DNA of 43,408 nt, from the NCBI GenBank assembly GCA_944326945.1, contig CALVFY010000021.1, positions 1 to 43,408 of the forward strand, given 5' to 3'. Under the pieces are notes generated by a model. It ran no database searches. It had not been told where the DNA came from and worked only from the letters and a program-made list of their open reading frames with translations. The translations under genes were made by a program, and so were the position numbers. Within the stretch, counting starts at the first letter, position 1, and the number at the start of each line of letters is the position of its first letter. The DNA is from an uncultured Rikenellaceae bacterium. Lineage in GTDB: Bacteria; Bacteroidota; Bacteroidia; Bacteroidales; Rikenellaceae. This document shows positions 36,401-43,408 of this stretch, piece after piece.

Positions 36401-37718
36401 TCCGGGGAGATTTTTCCGAGAGATATTCGACATGTTTTCCGATGCGGCCCGAAGCAACAGAATCGATTATTTGTTTTCGATAGAGGGCGAAACGGGAGCC
36501 TTGATGTTCGATCGGGGGAAAATGGACAAGGTGGTGTATAATTTGCTTTCGAATGCTTTCAAACATACTCCTGCGGGAGGACGGATCCGGATGGAAGTGA
36601 AGATCGATCGGGCGTCGGGGATTTTAGTGTTGCGGGTTATGGATTCAGGGATAGGTATTCCCCCTGAGAAACGGGATTTGTTGTTCAAGCGATTCCAGCA
36701 GATTAATTATACCCAGGGGGGAATAGGTATCGGTTTGCATCTGACGGCTGAATTAGTGGCAGTACATCGAGGAACGATTGAATATAAGGATATACCGACA
36801 GGAGGAGCCTGTTTTGAGGTGACTATTCCTGCCATTGATGCTCCTGCTGACGGAGAGGTTCGGGGGGAGTGTGGCGTTTCTTTATTGGAAGATCCGGATA
36901 CGGATTTGGTGTCGGAGAAAGAGATGGAGTCTTTGTCGAATGCGGAGAGACGGTATAAAGTGCTTATCATTGAGGATGATACGGAAATTCGGGAATTTTT
37001 GCAGGAACAATATGCTGCTTATTTCCAGGTGTCGACGGCAATTAATGGAAGCGAAGGATTGGAGATGGCTGTTAATGAGCAGCCTGATCTGATCATATGC
37101 GATGTGATGATGCCTTTGATGGACGGATTTGAGGTGACGAAGCGGCTGCGGGCTGATATCGAATCCAGCCATATTCCGATTATTTTAGTCACGGCCCACT
37201 CTTCAATGGAACATAGGCTGACCGGAGTCGAGGCAGGTGCAGACGATTATATTACCAAACCATTCAGTATTCGTTATTTGTTGTTGCGGAGTGCCAAAAT
37301 CATCGAACAGCGTCAGATGCTCAGGAACAAATTTGCGAATACCCCGGGTTTGGCCCCGGAGAAGATATGTGTTAATTGGAAGGATAACGAGTTAATGGAT
37401 AAAGTACACCGAATTATTGAAGAGAATCTTGGGAATCCGGATTTTTGTATTGATGATTTTGCCAAGTCGCTTGGAATGAGCAGGACATTATTCTATAAGA
37501 AGATTAAGGGAATAACGGGAGAATCTCCGAATGAATATTTGCGGATTGTCAGATTGAAAAAGGGAGCGGAGTATTTGTTGAGTGATGAATTGCACATTTC
37601 AGAGATAGCATATCGGGTTGGGTTTAATGATCCGGACTATTTCGGACGGTGTTTCCGTAAACAGATGGGGGTTTCTCCGAAACAGTACAGAAAAATGAGA
37701 AACGGGAATCTCTCTTAA
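33441..37718 (+). CDS. Hybrid two-component system sensor/regulator of the pectin PUL
   Basis: 1425 aa, the usual length for an HTCS. Signal peptide 1-23, then many beta-propeller repeats (WISTVNGLNRYD, VWIGTDKGL, IWIGTDGGGLSR) up to about 730, a Y_Y_Y domain (about 785-865) and a membrane span at 871-892. The cytoplasmic half has a HisKA domain with His921 in HEFRTPLS, an ATPase domain with Asn1034 in LLSNAFKHTPAGG, a receiver with Asp1221 in IICDVMMPLMDG, and a C-terminal AraC-type HTH (about 1315-1420). All phosphorelay residues are present. It senses a periplasmic oligosaccharide and activates the divergent PUL. By eye its base composition is more AT-rich than the flanking housekeeping genes. 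Confidence 0.96.
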   Translation: MRTIIVTLLTILPWVALGIGIAGQNMRFEFVDNKNGLSNNTVQGIVQDSRGFIWISTVNGLNRYDGENFVVMQPIFERPSLAESRVRAVYEDRGGRLWIHTLSGILNYYDLRREKFTEFLGEHDSWRFTKMTNLRNGDVWVWGQTHGACHIQFMKDGTLQSRFFNRNNIGTSIVNFVYEDSSCRVWIGTDKGLVLIEGNTPVSFPGVKESMSYQNAIEIDGKVHFITDNNRIVSVDRTDISKVSVRELNLDGKFFSVRQSALLEGTTILIISSHDICAYDVADGTKRNVESLFGLPRMDKASLLTDNLGGCWIFNGSGNIWRYDPIIKRFRKFELIPPHLMSVIDMERYSVHCGSQGITWITTYGNGLFALEEKTGRMSHYTTKNSPLRTNYLLTVAEDNAEGIWIGTEYTGVTRISFADYNIDFFRPSVEQGEQGRNTVRALFEDENFDLWVGTKDGSVHIYDESLAKKSQFTLQKGIPYCFASDPSGKKWVGTKGGGLILLSEDGRHVEQVFPVSGDSERMANNNIFSLMVDQKGEVWIGTFGNGLRSCRLKNGHVRFRDYPYVSNTQKFIRCLLQDRKGRIWVGGNMGVSLFDPEQIRMDPNNMRTFTFRKDDPTSLNNNIVKAIFEDRQGNIWIGTDGGGLSRVEEDSSGKISFSHFSYEAGLGNLVIQTILEGDNGDLWLSTENGISKFDTRNRTFENYSFSDDWAGRLFYSSCFREKSGELVFGSHDGVYKFDPEKLVQQTHIPPVLLTDFAVNGVSAVPGIPESPLSESITGTKSVILKSWQNSFNIKFALLNYQESNRNMYTYILENYEKAWNPVSRYNVANYRNIPPGKYVFRVRGCNAAGKWTPVDTELHITVELPFWLTWPAIVLYVILAGSVAFFSLRLILQMNRLHNAVEVEKQLTEYKLRFFTNISHEFRTPLSIIRGTIESMESDRELNAKQRKHLKTLLNSSLRLMRLIDQLLEFRRIQNGKLELHMEPIAPGRFFREIFDMFSDAARSNRIDYLFSIEGETGALMFDRGKMDKVVYNLLSNAFKHTPAGGRIRMEVKIDRASGILVLRVMDSGIGIPPEKRDLLFKRFQQINYTQGGIGIGLHLTAELVAVHRGTIEYKDIPTGGACFEVTIPAIDAPADGEVRGECGVSLLEDPDTDLVSEKEMESLSNAERRYKVLIIEDDTEIREFLQEQYAAYFQVSTAINGSEGLEMAVNEQPDLIICDVMMPLMDGFEVTKRLRADIESSHIPIILVTAHSSMEHRLTGVEAGADDYITKPFSIRYLLLRSAKIIEQRQMLRNKFANTPGLAPEKICVNWKDNELMDKVHRIIEENLGNPDFCIDDFAKSLGMSRTLFYKKIKGITGESPNEYLRIVRLKKGAEYLLSDELHISEIAYRVGFNDPDYFGRCFRKQMGVSPKQYRKMRNGNLS

Positions 37719-37735
37719 GAGACTCCCGTTCTTTT
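37701..37735. terminator. Terminator overlapping the HTCS stop codon
   Basis: AACGGGA-TCTCT pairs with AGAGA-TCCCGTT across one mismatch, loop CTTA, at 37701-37730, followed by CTTTTCC. The TAA at 37716-37718 lies in the hairpin. On the minus strand a T-rich stretch also follows, so it may end the dagK transcript as well. Confidence 0.7.
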
Positions 37736-37775
37736 CCTTTGGGAAGATCTGCCGGTTGTATTTGTCGCAGAGGTC

Positions 37776-38801
37776 TTAAGAGGCACGGCCGTCGTTGACT
37801 CCTTTCAGAAAGCGTTCGGCTACGATTACGCGTACAGCACGGTCGATCACTTCGAATTCGAAAGGCGAATAGCCCAATGCTTCTCCGTCCACTTCCACTG
37901 CGATTTCCGGCGATGATTCGATACGGATTTTACGTCCACGGTTGAGGGAGATGCGTTTGATGCGGTAGATTTTTCCGTTGTAGAGCGACCTGAAGCGTGA
38001 AATGACGCCCAGCCGACTGATACGTCGAATGATCGTCAGGTCGAGCAGCCCGTCATCGGCCACCGCTTCCGGAGTTTGGAGCATACCGCCTCCATTGTAT
38101 TTTCCGATACCGATCGTGGCGCTGTAAACCAACTCGTTGGCCACTTGATTGCCGTCCACCCAGATTTTGACTCCCGTCGAACGGTATGAGAGTACGGCTT
38201 TTATCGTACTCCAGATGTAGAGCCATTTGCCGCGTTTGCCCTCCTCTTTCAGGTGATTGTATTTCCGGTTGACAAAGGCGTCGAACCCTACACCCGCTAC
38301 GTTGGCCATGTAACGAGACTGTTTGTAGTTGGCTTTGTGATAGGAGAGCAGTGCAACGTCCTGCAGGAACGAATGGCCGGCCACGATTGCCTTGATCGCT
38401 TCGGAGTATTTGCGCGGGATGCCGAACATGCGGATCCAGTCGTTACCCGTACCCACGGCGATCACGGCCAGCAGAACATCTGTTGTGGGCACCGTTTTCT
38501 GGATGAAAAGACCATTCACCACTTCGTGGATTGTACCGTCGCCACCAACGACGATAATTTTTCTGTAGCCCTTGTTGACAGCCTCCACGGCCAGTTCTAT
38601 GGCGTGGTATTTCCGTTCGGTGAACGCATATTCCGGGACGATACCGTTGTCGCGCAACAATTTGCTGATCAGGGGCCAGTCGTCCAGCCCCTTGCCGCTG
38701 CCGGCAACCGGGTTGACAATGGCAAACCATTTCGGATTTTCCTCCATAAGCATAAAGCGATTGGGCAGGACGATCCACAGGTTTTTACTGTGGATCGTCA
38801 T
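37776..38801 (-). CDS. Diacylglycerol/lipid kinase family protein (YegS/BmrU type)
   Basis: 341 aa, cytoplasmic. The kinase catalytic domain has the ATP-binding GGDGT at 86-90 within VVGGDGTIHEVVNG, the following GTGNDW, and NPVAGSGKG near the N-terminus. The C-terminal beta-domain contains LDLTII and VEVDGE motifs of the family. It phosphorylates diacylglycerol or a related lipid; the exact substrate is not clear. The first 16-18 residues are not family-like, so translation may begin at the ATG at 38753 or 38747 (MEENPKWFAIVNP). It is 7 bp behind pepD and is the last gene of the operon. Confidence 0.92.
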   Translation of the reverse strand: MTIHSKNLWIVLPNRFMLMEENPKWFAIVNPVAGSGKGLDDWPLISKLLRDNGIVPEYAFTERKYHAIELAVEAVNKGYRKIIVVGGDGTIHEVVNGLFIQKTVPTTDVLLAVIAVGTGNDWIRMFGIPRKYSEAIKAIVAGHSFLQDVALLSYHKANYKQSRYMANVAGVGFDAFVNRKYNHLKEEGKRGKWLYIWSTIKAVLSYRSTGVKIWVDGNQVANELVYSATIGIGKYNGGGMLQTPEAVADDGLLDLTIIRRISRLGVISRFRSLYNGKIYRIKRISLNRGRKIRIESSPEIAVEVDGEALGYSPFEFEVIDRAVRVIVAERFLKGVNDGRAS

Positions 38802-38808
38802 CTGCGGA

Positions 38809-40269
38809 CTATTTCTTCGGTGCGTTTTCGATGGTATGATACAGGAACTCCCAGAACTTGCCTACCGAAACGATATTTACCTTTTCGTCGGGCGAGTGGG
38901 GGTAGCAGATGGTGGGACCGAAGGAGATCATATCCAGATTAGGATAAGTTCCTCCGATGATGCCGCACTCCAGTCCGGCATGGATCGCCATCACGGCAGG
39001 TTCCCTGCCATAAAGTGCTTTGTAGCTTTCGCGCATGGTCTTCAGGATCGGGGAATCCATATTGGGATTCCATCCGTCGTATCCTCCAGTGAATTCGCAA
39101 CGAGCTCCTGCCAGTTCGAATACAGACTCGATCATCTCGGCCAGATACTCTTTTTCGCTGCGGACGGAACTGCGTAACAGGCACTGCATTTTCACCTGTT
39201 TGCCATCCGATACTACGCGGGCCAGGTTGGTCGAAGTCTGAACAAGACCCTTCATCGAGGGGCTCATGCGGAATACTCCGTTAGGACATCCGCATATGGC
39301 ATTGGTCAGTTTTCGTGCGGCGTCGCCAGCCATTATCCGGGCCGGAAGTTCGACCGCAGAGACCGTAACGGAGATATTGTCTTCCACCCCTTTGAACTCT
39401 TCGATAAGGATTGTTTCGTAATCGGCAGCAGCTTTGATAAAGTCGTCGGCTTTTGCTTCCGGAACCGCTACCGTGGCCGAGGCTTCACGGGGTATGGCAT
39501 TGCGCAGGCCACCTCCGTCGACCGAAGCAATTTGCAGTCCGAATTTGCTTTCGGCCATTCGCAACAGGCGGAACAGTGCTTTGTTGGCATTGGCGCGGCC
39601 GAGGATAATCTCCATACCGGAGTGGCCTCCGCGCAGACCCTTGACGGTCGTTGTGAAAGCCTTGTAACCTGCGGGGAGAGCCTCTTCCTGATAATCGAGG
39701 GTGATGTTGGCATCCAGACCTCCGGCACAACCCACGTAGAGTTCACCTTCGGTTTCGGAATCGAGATTGAGCAGTATATCTCCGGCCAGCAGACCCGGTT
39801 TCAGTCCGAAAGCACCATCCATACCCGTTTCTTCGGTCATGGTGAAGAGACCCTCCAATGGACCGTGTTTCAGATCTGACGACTCCATGGCAGCCAGAAT
39901 AGCCGACATGCCCATCCCGTTGTCAGCGCCGAGAGTGGTGCCGTCGGCCGTTACCCATTCGCCGTCCACATAGGCTTGGATGGCATCTTTTTCGAAATCG
40001 AACGTTTTGTCGCCATTCTTTTGGGGCACCATATCCATGTGGGCCTGAAGAATGATTCCCTTGCGGTCTTCCATGCCCGGGGTCGCAGGCTTGCGCAACA
40101 AAACATTGCCGGCCTCGTCTACTTTATATTCGATGCCGTGTTTTTGGGCAAAAGCCACGATATAGTCGCGGATTCCCTCTTCATGATGCGAAGGGTGGGG
40201 AATGGCGCATATTTCCTGGAAATGCTTCCACACCTCTTGAGGTTGTAAGGCGGCGATATTTTTATCCAT
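38809..40269 (-). CDS. pepD: Aminoacyl-histidine dipeptidase (peptidase D), M20 family
   Basis: 486 aa, cytoplasmic two-zinc dipeptidase that cleaves Xaa-His and other dipeptides. Zinc and catalytic residues are visible: His77 and Asp79 in QAHMDMVPQ, the bridging Asp116 in GADNGMG, and the Glu pair 146-147 in TEETGMDGA; RGGHSGMEI marks the dimerisation domain and IHAGLECG the C-terminal ligand. The normal PepD length is kept. It follows purC by 24 bp and precedes the lipid kinase by 7 bp. Confidence 0.96.
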   Translation of the reverse strand: MDKNIAALQPQEVWKHFQEICAIPHPSHHEEGIRDYIVAFAQKHGIEYKVDEAGNVLLRKPATPGMEDRKGIILQAHMDMVPQKNGDKTFDFEKDAIQAYVDGEWVTADGTTLGADNGMGMSAILAAMESSDLKHGPLEGLFTMTEETGMDGAFGLKPGLLAGDILLNLDSETEGELYVGCAGGLDANITLDYQEEALPAGYKAFTTTVKGLRGGHSGMEIILGRANANKALFRLLRMAESKFGLQIASVDGGGLRNAIPREASATVAVPEAKADDFIKAAADYETILIEEFKGVEDNISVTVSAVELPARIMAGDAARKLTNAICGCPNGVFRMSPSMKGLVQTSTNLARVVSDGKQVKMQCLLRSSVRSEKEYLAEMIESVFELAGARCEFTGGYDGWNPNMDSPILKTMRESYKALYGREPAVMAIHAGLECGIIGGTYPNLDMISFGPTICYPHSPDEKVNIVSVGKFWEFLYHTIENAPKK

Positions 40270-40293
40270 AGCTACTGTATTTTAATGTTTTAT

Positions 40294-41247
40294 TTAGCGC
40301 AATCGTGCCAACATGTTACGCACATTTTGTTCCATCCGTTCGGCTACGTTGTCCGTGGGCGATTTCACGAATTTTTCGCCGGTAATTTGCTCGTATAGTT
40401 CGATATAGCGGTCACTGATACTCTCCACGATAGCTGGAGTCATTTCGGGGACTTTTTGTCCGGGCTTACCCTGGAAACCATTTTCCATGAGCCATTCGCG
40501 CACGAACTCTTTGGAGAGCTGACGTTGTTGTTCGCCCCGGTCGAAACGTTCCTGATAGCCGTCGGCGTAGAAATAACGGGAGCTGTCGGGGGTATGGATT
40601 TCGTCGATCAGGGTGATAACACCGTCTTTTTTACCGAATTCGTATTTGGTGTCCACGAGGATCAGACCCCGTTCGGCAGCCATTTTCGTGCCTCTTTCGA
40701 AGAGTGCAAGGGCATATTTTTCGAGTTGTTCATAATCTTCCCGACTTACCAGTCCGCGGGCGATGATCTCCTCTTTGGAGATATTCTGGTCATGACTGCC
40801 GATTTCGGCCTTGGTCGTGGGGGTCACGATCGGATGGTCAAACCGTTGGTGTTCGCGCATGCCATCGGGCAGGGGTACGCCGCAAATACTGCGGGCTCCG
40901 GCCTTGTAGTCACGCCACGAACTGCCGGTGAGGTAGGCGCGTACGATCATCTCCACGGGGAAGGTTTCGCACTTGTATCCTACGGTGACCATGGGATCGG
41001 GCGAGGCTACTTTCCAGTTGGGGCAGATGTCGCTCGTGGCATCCAGAAATTTCGATGCGATCTGATTGAGAACCTGTCCTTTATAGGGAATACCTTCGGG
41101 CAGTACCACATCGAAGGCAGAGATACGGTCGGTAACCACCATTACCAGATATTTGTCGTCGATGTTGTACACATCTCTCACCTTGCCGACATAGAGGTCT
41201 TTTTGGCCTTCGAAATGGAAATCGGTTTTTATGATAGCTTCATTCAT
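40294..41247 (-). CDS. purC: SAICAR synthase (phosphoribosylaminoimidazole-succinocarboxamide synthase)
   Basis: Purine biosynthesis enzyme joining CAIR and aspartate with ATP. 317 aa from the ATG at 41247. Signatures include [55 protein letters not shown] and [14 protein letters not shown]. An in-frame ATG at 41286 would add 13 residues and overlap phoH by 8 bp, but the added residues are not family-like. It belongs to the OMP-phoH-purC-pepD-dagK unit. Confidence 0.96.
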   Translation of the reverse strand: MNEAIIKTDFHFEGQKDLYVGKVRDVYNIDDKYLVMVVTDRISAFDVVLPEGIPYKGQVLNQIASKFLDATSDICPNWKVASPDPMVTVGYKCETFPVEMIVRAYLTGSSWRDYKAGARSICGVPLPDGMREHQRFDHPIVTPTTKAEIGSHDQNISKEEIIARGLVSREDYEQLEKYALALFERGTKMAAERGLILVDTKYEFGKKDGVITLIDEIHTPDSSRYFYADGYQERFDRGEQQRQLSKEFVREWLMENGFQGKPGQKVPEMTPAIVESISDRYIELYEQITGEKFVKSPTDNVAERMEQNVRNMLARLR

Positions 41248-41278
41248 GATTGTGAGGGTTTTATTTTGTCTTTCAGAA

Positions 41279-42238
41279 TTATTCACGTTCTTGTTCTTCG
41301 GAGGCGTGTTTGTTGAATGCCTCCACGATGTATTTCACCAGCGGGTGACGGATGATATCCCGGTTGTCGAACTCCACGATTCCGATACCCTTGATTCCCT
41401 CGAGCATCCGCAGGGCAGGCACCAGTCCCGAATCGCCGGGTTTGGGAAGGTCTACCTGGGTCATGTCTCCCGTGACGATGAATTTGGCGCTGCGTCCCAT
41501 ACGTGTCAAAAACATCTTGAGTTGGGCGAGAGTCGTATTCTGGGCCTCGTCCAGGATCACAAATGCCTGGTCCAGCGTACGGCCCCGCATGTAGGCCAAC
41601 GGTGCGATCTGTACTGTGCCTTCTTCGATGTATTTACCCAGCTTGACGGCCGGAATCATATCGTTCAGCGCATCGTACAGCGGTTGCAGATAAGGGTCTA
41701 GTTTCTCTTTCAGATCGCCTGGCAGGAAGCCGAGTTTTTCGCCTGCCTCTACGGCGGGACGGGTTAGGATAATGCGTTTTACCTCTTTGTTTTTCAGTGC
41801 GCGTACGGCTAGGGCAATAGCCGTATAGGTTTTGCCCGATCCGGCCGGCCCCACGGCAAACAACAAGTCGTTTTCCTCGTACAGTTTGACCAGTTTTTGC
41901 TGGTTGACGGTACGGGCCCGGACAATATGTCCGGCATTGCCGTAGACGATCACATCTTTGTCTACGGCACCGTCCGCGCGGAGCAATCCTCCCGAATAGA
42001 CCTGTTCGATCACCTCTTTGGAGATATGCCCGTATTTGGCATGGTATTCGAGCAGGGAAGCCAGTTTTTTTTCGAAGAATTCCGACTCTTCTGGATCTCC
42101 GATCACTTTGATCTGAGAACCGCGAGCCACCACTTTCAACTTTGGAAACAGAGCTGCTATTTGTTCCAGATTCTGATTTCCTGCGCCGTAAAGTTCTCTG
42201 GGGTCGATACCTTCTATTAGAATGGTTTTTTCTGTCAT
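41279..42238 (-). CDS. PhoH family ATPase
   Basis: 319 aa P-loop ATPase related to E. coli YbeZ, linked to RNA metabolism and ribosome maturation. The N-terminal 110 residues are KH-like; Walker A GPAGSGKT is at 130-137, Walker B VILDEAQN at 227-234, and [18 protein letters not shown] is a strong family signature. It starts 10 bp after the outer-membrane protein gene. No ybeY is beside it here. Confidence 0.95.
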   Translation of the reverse strand: MTEKTILIEGIDPRELYGAGNQNLEQIAALFPKLKVVARGSQIKVIGDPEESEFFEKKLASLLEYHAKYGHISKEVIEQVYSGGLLRADGAVDKDVIVYGNAGHIVRARTVNQQKLVKLYEENDLLFAVGPAGSGKTYTAIALAVRALKNKEVKRIILTRPAVEAGEKLGFLPGDLKEKLDPYLQPLYDALNDMIPAVKLGKYIEEGTVQIAPLAYMRGRTLDQAFVILDEAQNTTLAQLKMFLTRMGRSAKFIVTGDMTQVDLPKPGDSGLVPALRMLEGIKGIGIVEFDNRDIIRHPLVKYIVEAFNKHASEEQERE

Positions 42239-42248
42239 TGTTTGCTTG

Positions 42249-42890
42249 TTAGAACATGTAACCCAGACTGAACAGCCAGTTACGGGTTCTTGTTCGGATT
42301 TCGCGTCCCTGATCCATGCCTTCGATGTAGATGTTCTGGACGGGACGTTTGAACTGGCCGTGATAACGGACGTCGAGGGTCACTTTGCCGATGATATCAA
42401 CTCCGATGCCAAGCATATAGCTGACCGACGAACGGCTGTAAACAATATGTGGAACGTTTTGGCTCTCGGGGACGATCGTGTTGTATGTGGAGAGATTGAA
42501 CACCGGGCCGGCCTGCAGACGGATGAAAAGTGCCTTGACACCGAACAGTATGGGAAAATCCCACGTATTGACTCTGATTTTGGCCCGTGTGTCGGGCAGG
42601 GTTCCGTCGCCGATGGCATCGCCAGCAAGTTTGTATTTGTTCATCGAATAGACAATCTCGGGTTGGATATGAAACAGCGCCAGATTGACACGAGACTGAA
42701 GTCCTATATGAAATCCCGTTCGGTTTTCGGTCGAGAAGGCATAGTTGTCAGCATTGGGTCGGATCAGTTCCGTTCCTTGCGTGTTGACCCCGGCTTTTAG
42801 ACCGAATTGGACCAATTTGATTCTGCCCTGAGCTCCGGCCAGCAGGCCCGAGAACAGAAACAGCGAAATGAATGCGATTTTTTTGATCAT
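42249..42890 (-). CDS. Outer-membrane beta-barrel protein (PorT-like family)
   Basis: 213 aa with a signal peptide (1-20, ending LLAGAQ). Alternating hydrophobic strands (FGLKAGVNTQG, TGFHIGLQSRVNLALFHIQPE, FPILFGVKALFIRLQAGPVF) and a C-terminal Phe suggest an eight-stranded barrel of the OMP_b-brl_2 type, like the PorT-family annotations in Bacteroidetes. Function is unknown; a direct link to type IX secretion should not be assumed. It heads the five-gene operon behind a TATCTTTG promoter box. Confidence 0.85.
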   Translation of the reverse strand: MIKKIAFISLFLFSGLLAGAQGRIKLVQFGLKAGVNTQGTELIRPNADNYAFSTENRTGFHIGLQSRVNLALFHIQPEIVYSMNKYKLAGDAIGDGTLPDTRAKIRVNTWDFPILFGVKALFIRLQAGPVFNLSTYNTIVPESQNVPHIVYSRSSVSYMLGIGVDIIGKVTLDVRYHGQFKRPVQNIYIEGMDQGREIRTRTRNWLFSLGYMF

Positions 42891-42909
42891 AACATCCGGA
42901 TTTATCTGT

Positions 42910-42917
42910 CAAAGATA
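42910..42917 (-). promoter_or_regulatory. -7 promoter box of the OMP-phoH-purC-pepD-dagK operon
   Basis: Minus-strand TATCTTTG, an exact consensus match 19 bp before the ATG at 42890. Confidence 0.6.
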
Positions 42918-42940
42918 ATGTTTTTGGCGGATAAAAGAAA

Positions 42941-42971
42941 GAGGGTGTGCCTATTTATAAAGCAAACCCTC
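42941..42971 (-). terminator. Probable terminator of the ROK-family gene
   Basis: GAGGGT at 42941-42946 pairs with ACCCTC at 42966-42971, with an inner GC pair and a large AT-rich loop. On the minus strand it is followed by TTTCTTTTAT. It lies 29 bp after the ROK stop and overlaps the upstream region of the next promoter. Confidence 0.55.
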
Positions 42972-43000
42972 AATAAGGTATTTCGTAAAAGTTCCGAATA

Positions 43001-43408
43001 TTATTCTTGCTCCTCGATTTTGCTCAGAGCGAATGCGTAGGCACCCAACGAAATGGCGCGGCTGGTGCCGATTTTCGATGTGGTGATCCCGATCCGTTTC
43101 TCCGGGTCGTAGATTACGGTGCGGTCGCTGCCGTATACCTTCAATTCCCGCGAGGCGCCTTTGGCGAAACGGTTGAATTCGGCCGGATCGTCCAGGTCGT
43201 AGATTTTCATCTGAACCCGGTTCAGTATGTCTCCGCTCATGGCGTATATCTTGCCCCTCATCTCGCGCAGCAGGGCCGGGAAGATGTACTTGCGGGCTCC
43301 GATCAGGCCGCCTCCGATCACGATCGGCGCGTCGATCAGCGTGGCGGCCGTGGCGATGGCGTCGCCCGCGATCTCGCCCATCTCTTCGAAGGCGGTGATG
43401 GCGGCCAG
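43001..43408 (-). CDS. ROK family sugar kinase/regulator, C-terminal part only
   Basis: About 136 codons to the window edge; the N-terminus is outside. The stretch AAITAFEEMGEIAGDAIATA followed by APIVIGGGLIGARKYIFPAL is the conserved C-terminal ROK signature (IDP-type stretch and GGG turn). Residues that would tell a glucokinase from a transcriptional repressor are not in view. The frame continues through the edge, so an internal ATG at 43381 is not the true start. Confidence 0.85.
   Translation of the reverse strand: MAAITAFEEMGEIAGDAIATAATLIDAPIVIGGGLIGARKYIFPALLREMRGKIYAMSGDILNRVQMKIYDLDDPAEFNRFAKGASRELKVYGSDRTVIYDPEKRIGITTSKIGTSRAISLGAYAFALSKIEEQE

Noticed and set aside
43001..43381. 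Complete small protein starting at the ATG at 43381
   Set aside because: The frame continues without a stop to the window end with ROK-like residues, so this is an internal Met of a longer protein.

Overview
The window is chromosomal DNA from a member of the Bacteroidota, most likely order Bacteroidales. The evidence is a SusC/SusD pair, a one-protein hybrid two-component sensor/regulator, a DUF4954 protein, a eukaryote-type glycyl-tRNA synthetase, few Shine-Dalgarno sequences, and repeated TAnnTTTG promoter elements (the -7 box of the Bacteroidetes housekeeping sigma factor) upstream of genes. I cannot name the genus from sequence alone. No tRNA, rRNA, CRISPR array, insertion sequence or prophage was seen.

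Layout. 1-85 is the 5' end of an unidentified minus-strand gene. 357-4199 is a lone secreted GH38 alpha-mannosidase. 4289-6876 holds housekeeping genes: glyQS (minus), and divergently ruvX-def (plus). 6877-7258 is the longest gene-free stretch; it holds the def terminator, a 12-bp tandem repeat and a probable short plus-strand RNA with its own promoter and terminator. 7259-10992 is a minus-strand operon: DUF4954 protein, a truncated GH2-like protein that seems to lack the catalytic residues, and rlmH. 11163-18009 is plus-strand housekeeping: ppk1-ppx (polyphosphate), asnS, and rpoN followed by a PAP2-like membrane protein.

18090-37718 is a polysaccharide utilisation locus (PUL) for pectin. 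Eight closely spaced minus-strand genes run from 33228 down to 18090: an (alpha/alpha)6-type glycosidase-like lipoprotein, a PL1 pectate lyase lipoprotein, SusC, SusD, a GH105-PL1 fusion, two GH28 proteins and a GH105. A divergent hybrid two-component system (HTCS) at 33441-37718 is the likely regulator. The 212-bp divergent promoter region contains repeated CCG-centred direct repeats that are good candidates for its operator. Inferred flow: surface PL1 cuts homogalacturonan, SusCD imports the oligosaccharides, periplasmic PL1-GH105, GH28 and GH105 reduce them to monosaccharides, and the HTCS senses an intermediate. Two members look unusual: one GH28 has GDG in place of the usual GHG active-site motif, and the first gene belongs to a family whose activity I do not know.

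37776-42890 is a minus-strand housekeeping operon: outer-membrane beta-barrel protein, phoH, purC, pepD and a lipid/diacylglycerol kinase family gene. 43001 to the window end is the C-terminal part of a ROK-family kinase or regulator.

The most interesting things here are variations inside a recognisable pectin PUL, a GH2-like pseudoenzyme in a housekeeping operon, and a candidate small RNA. I see no clear sign of a wholly new type of system.
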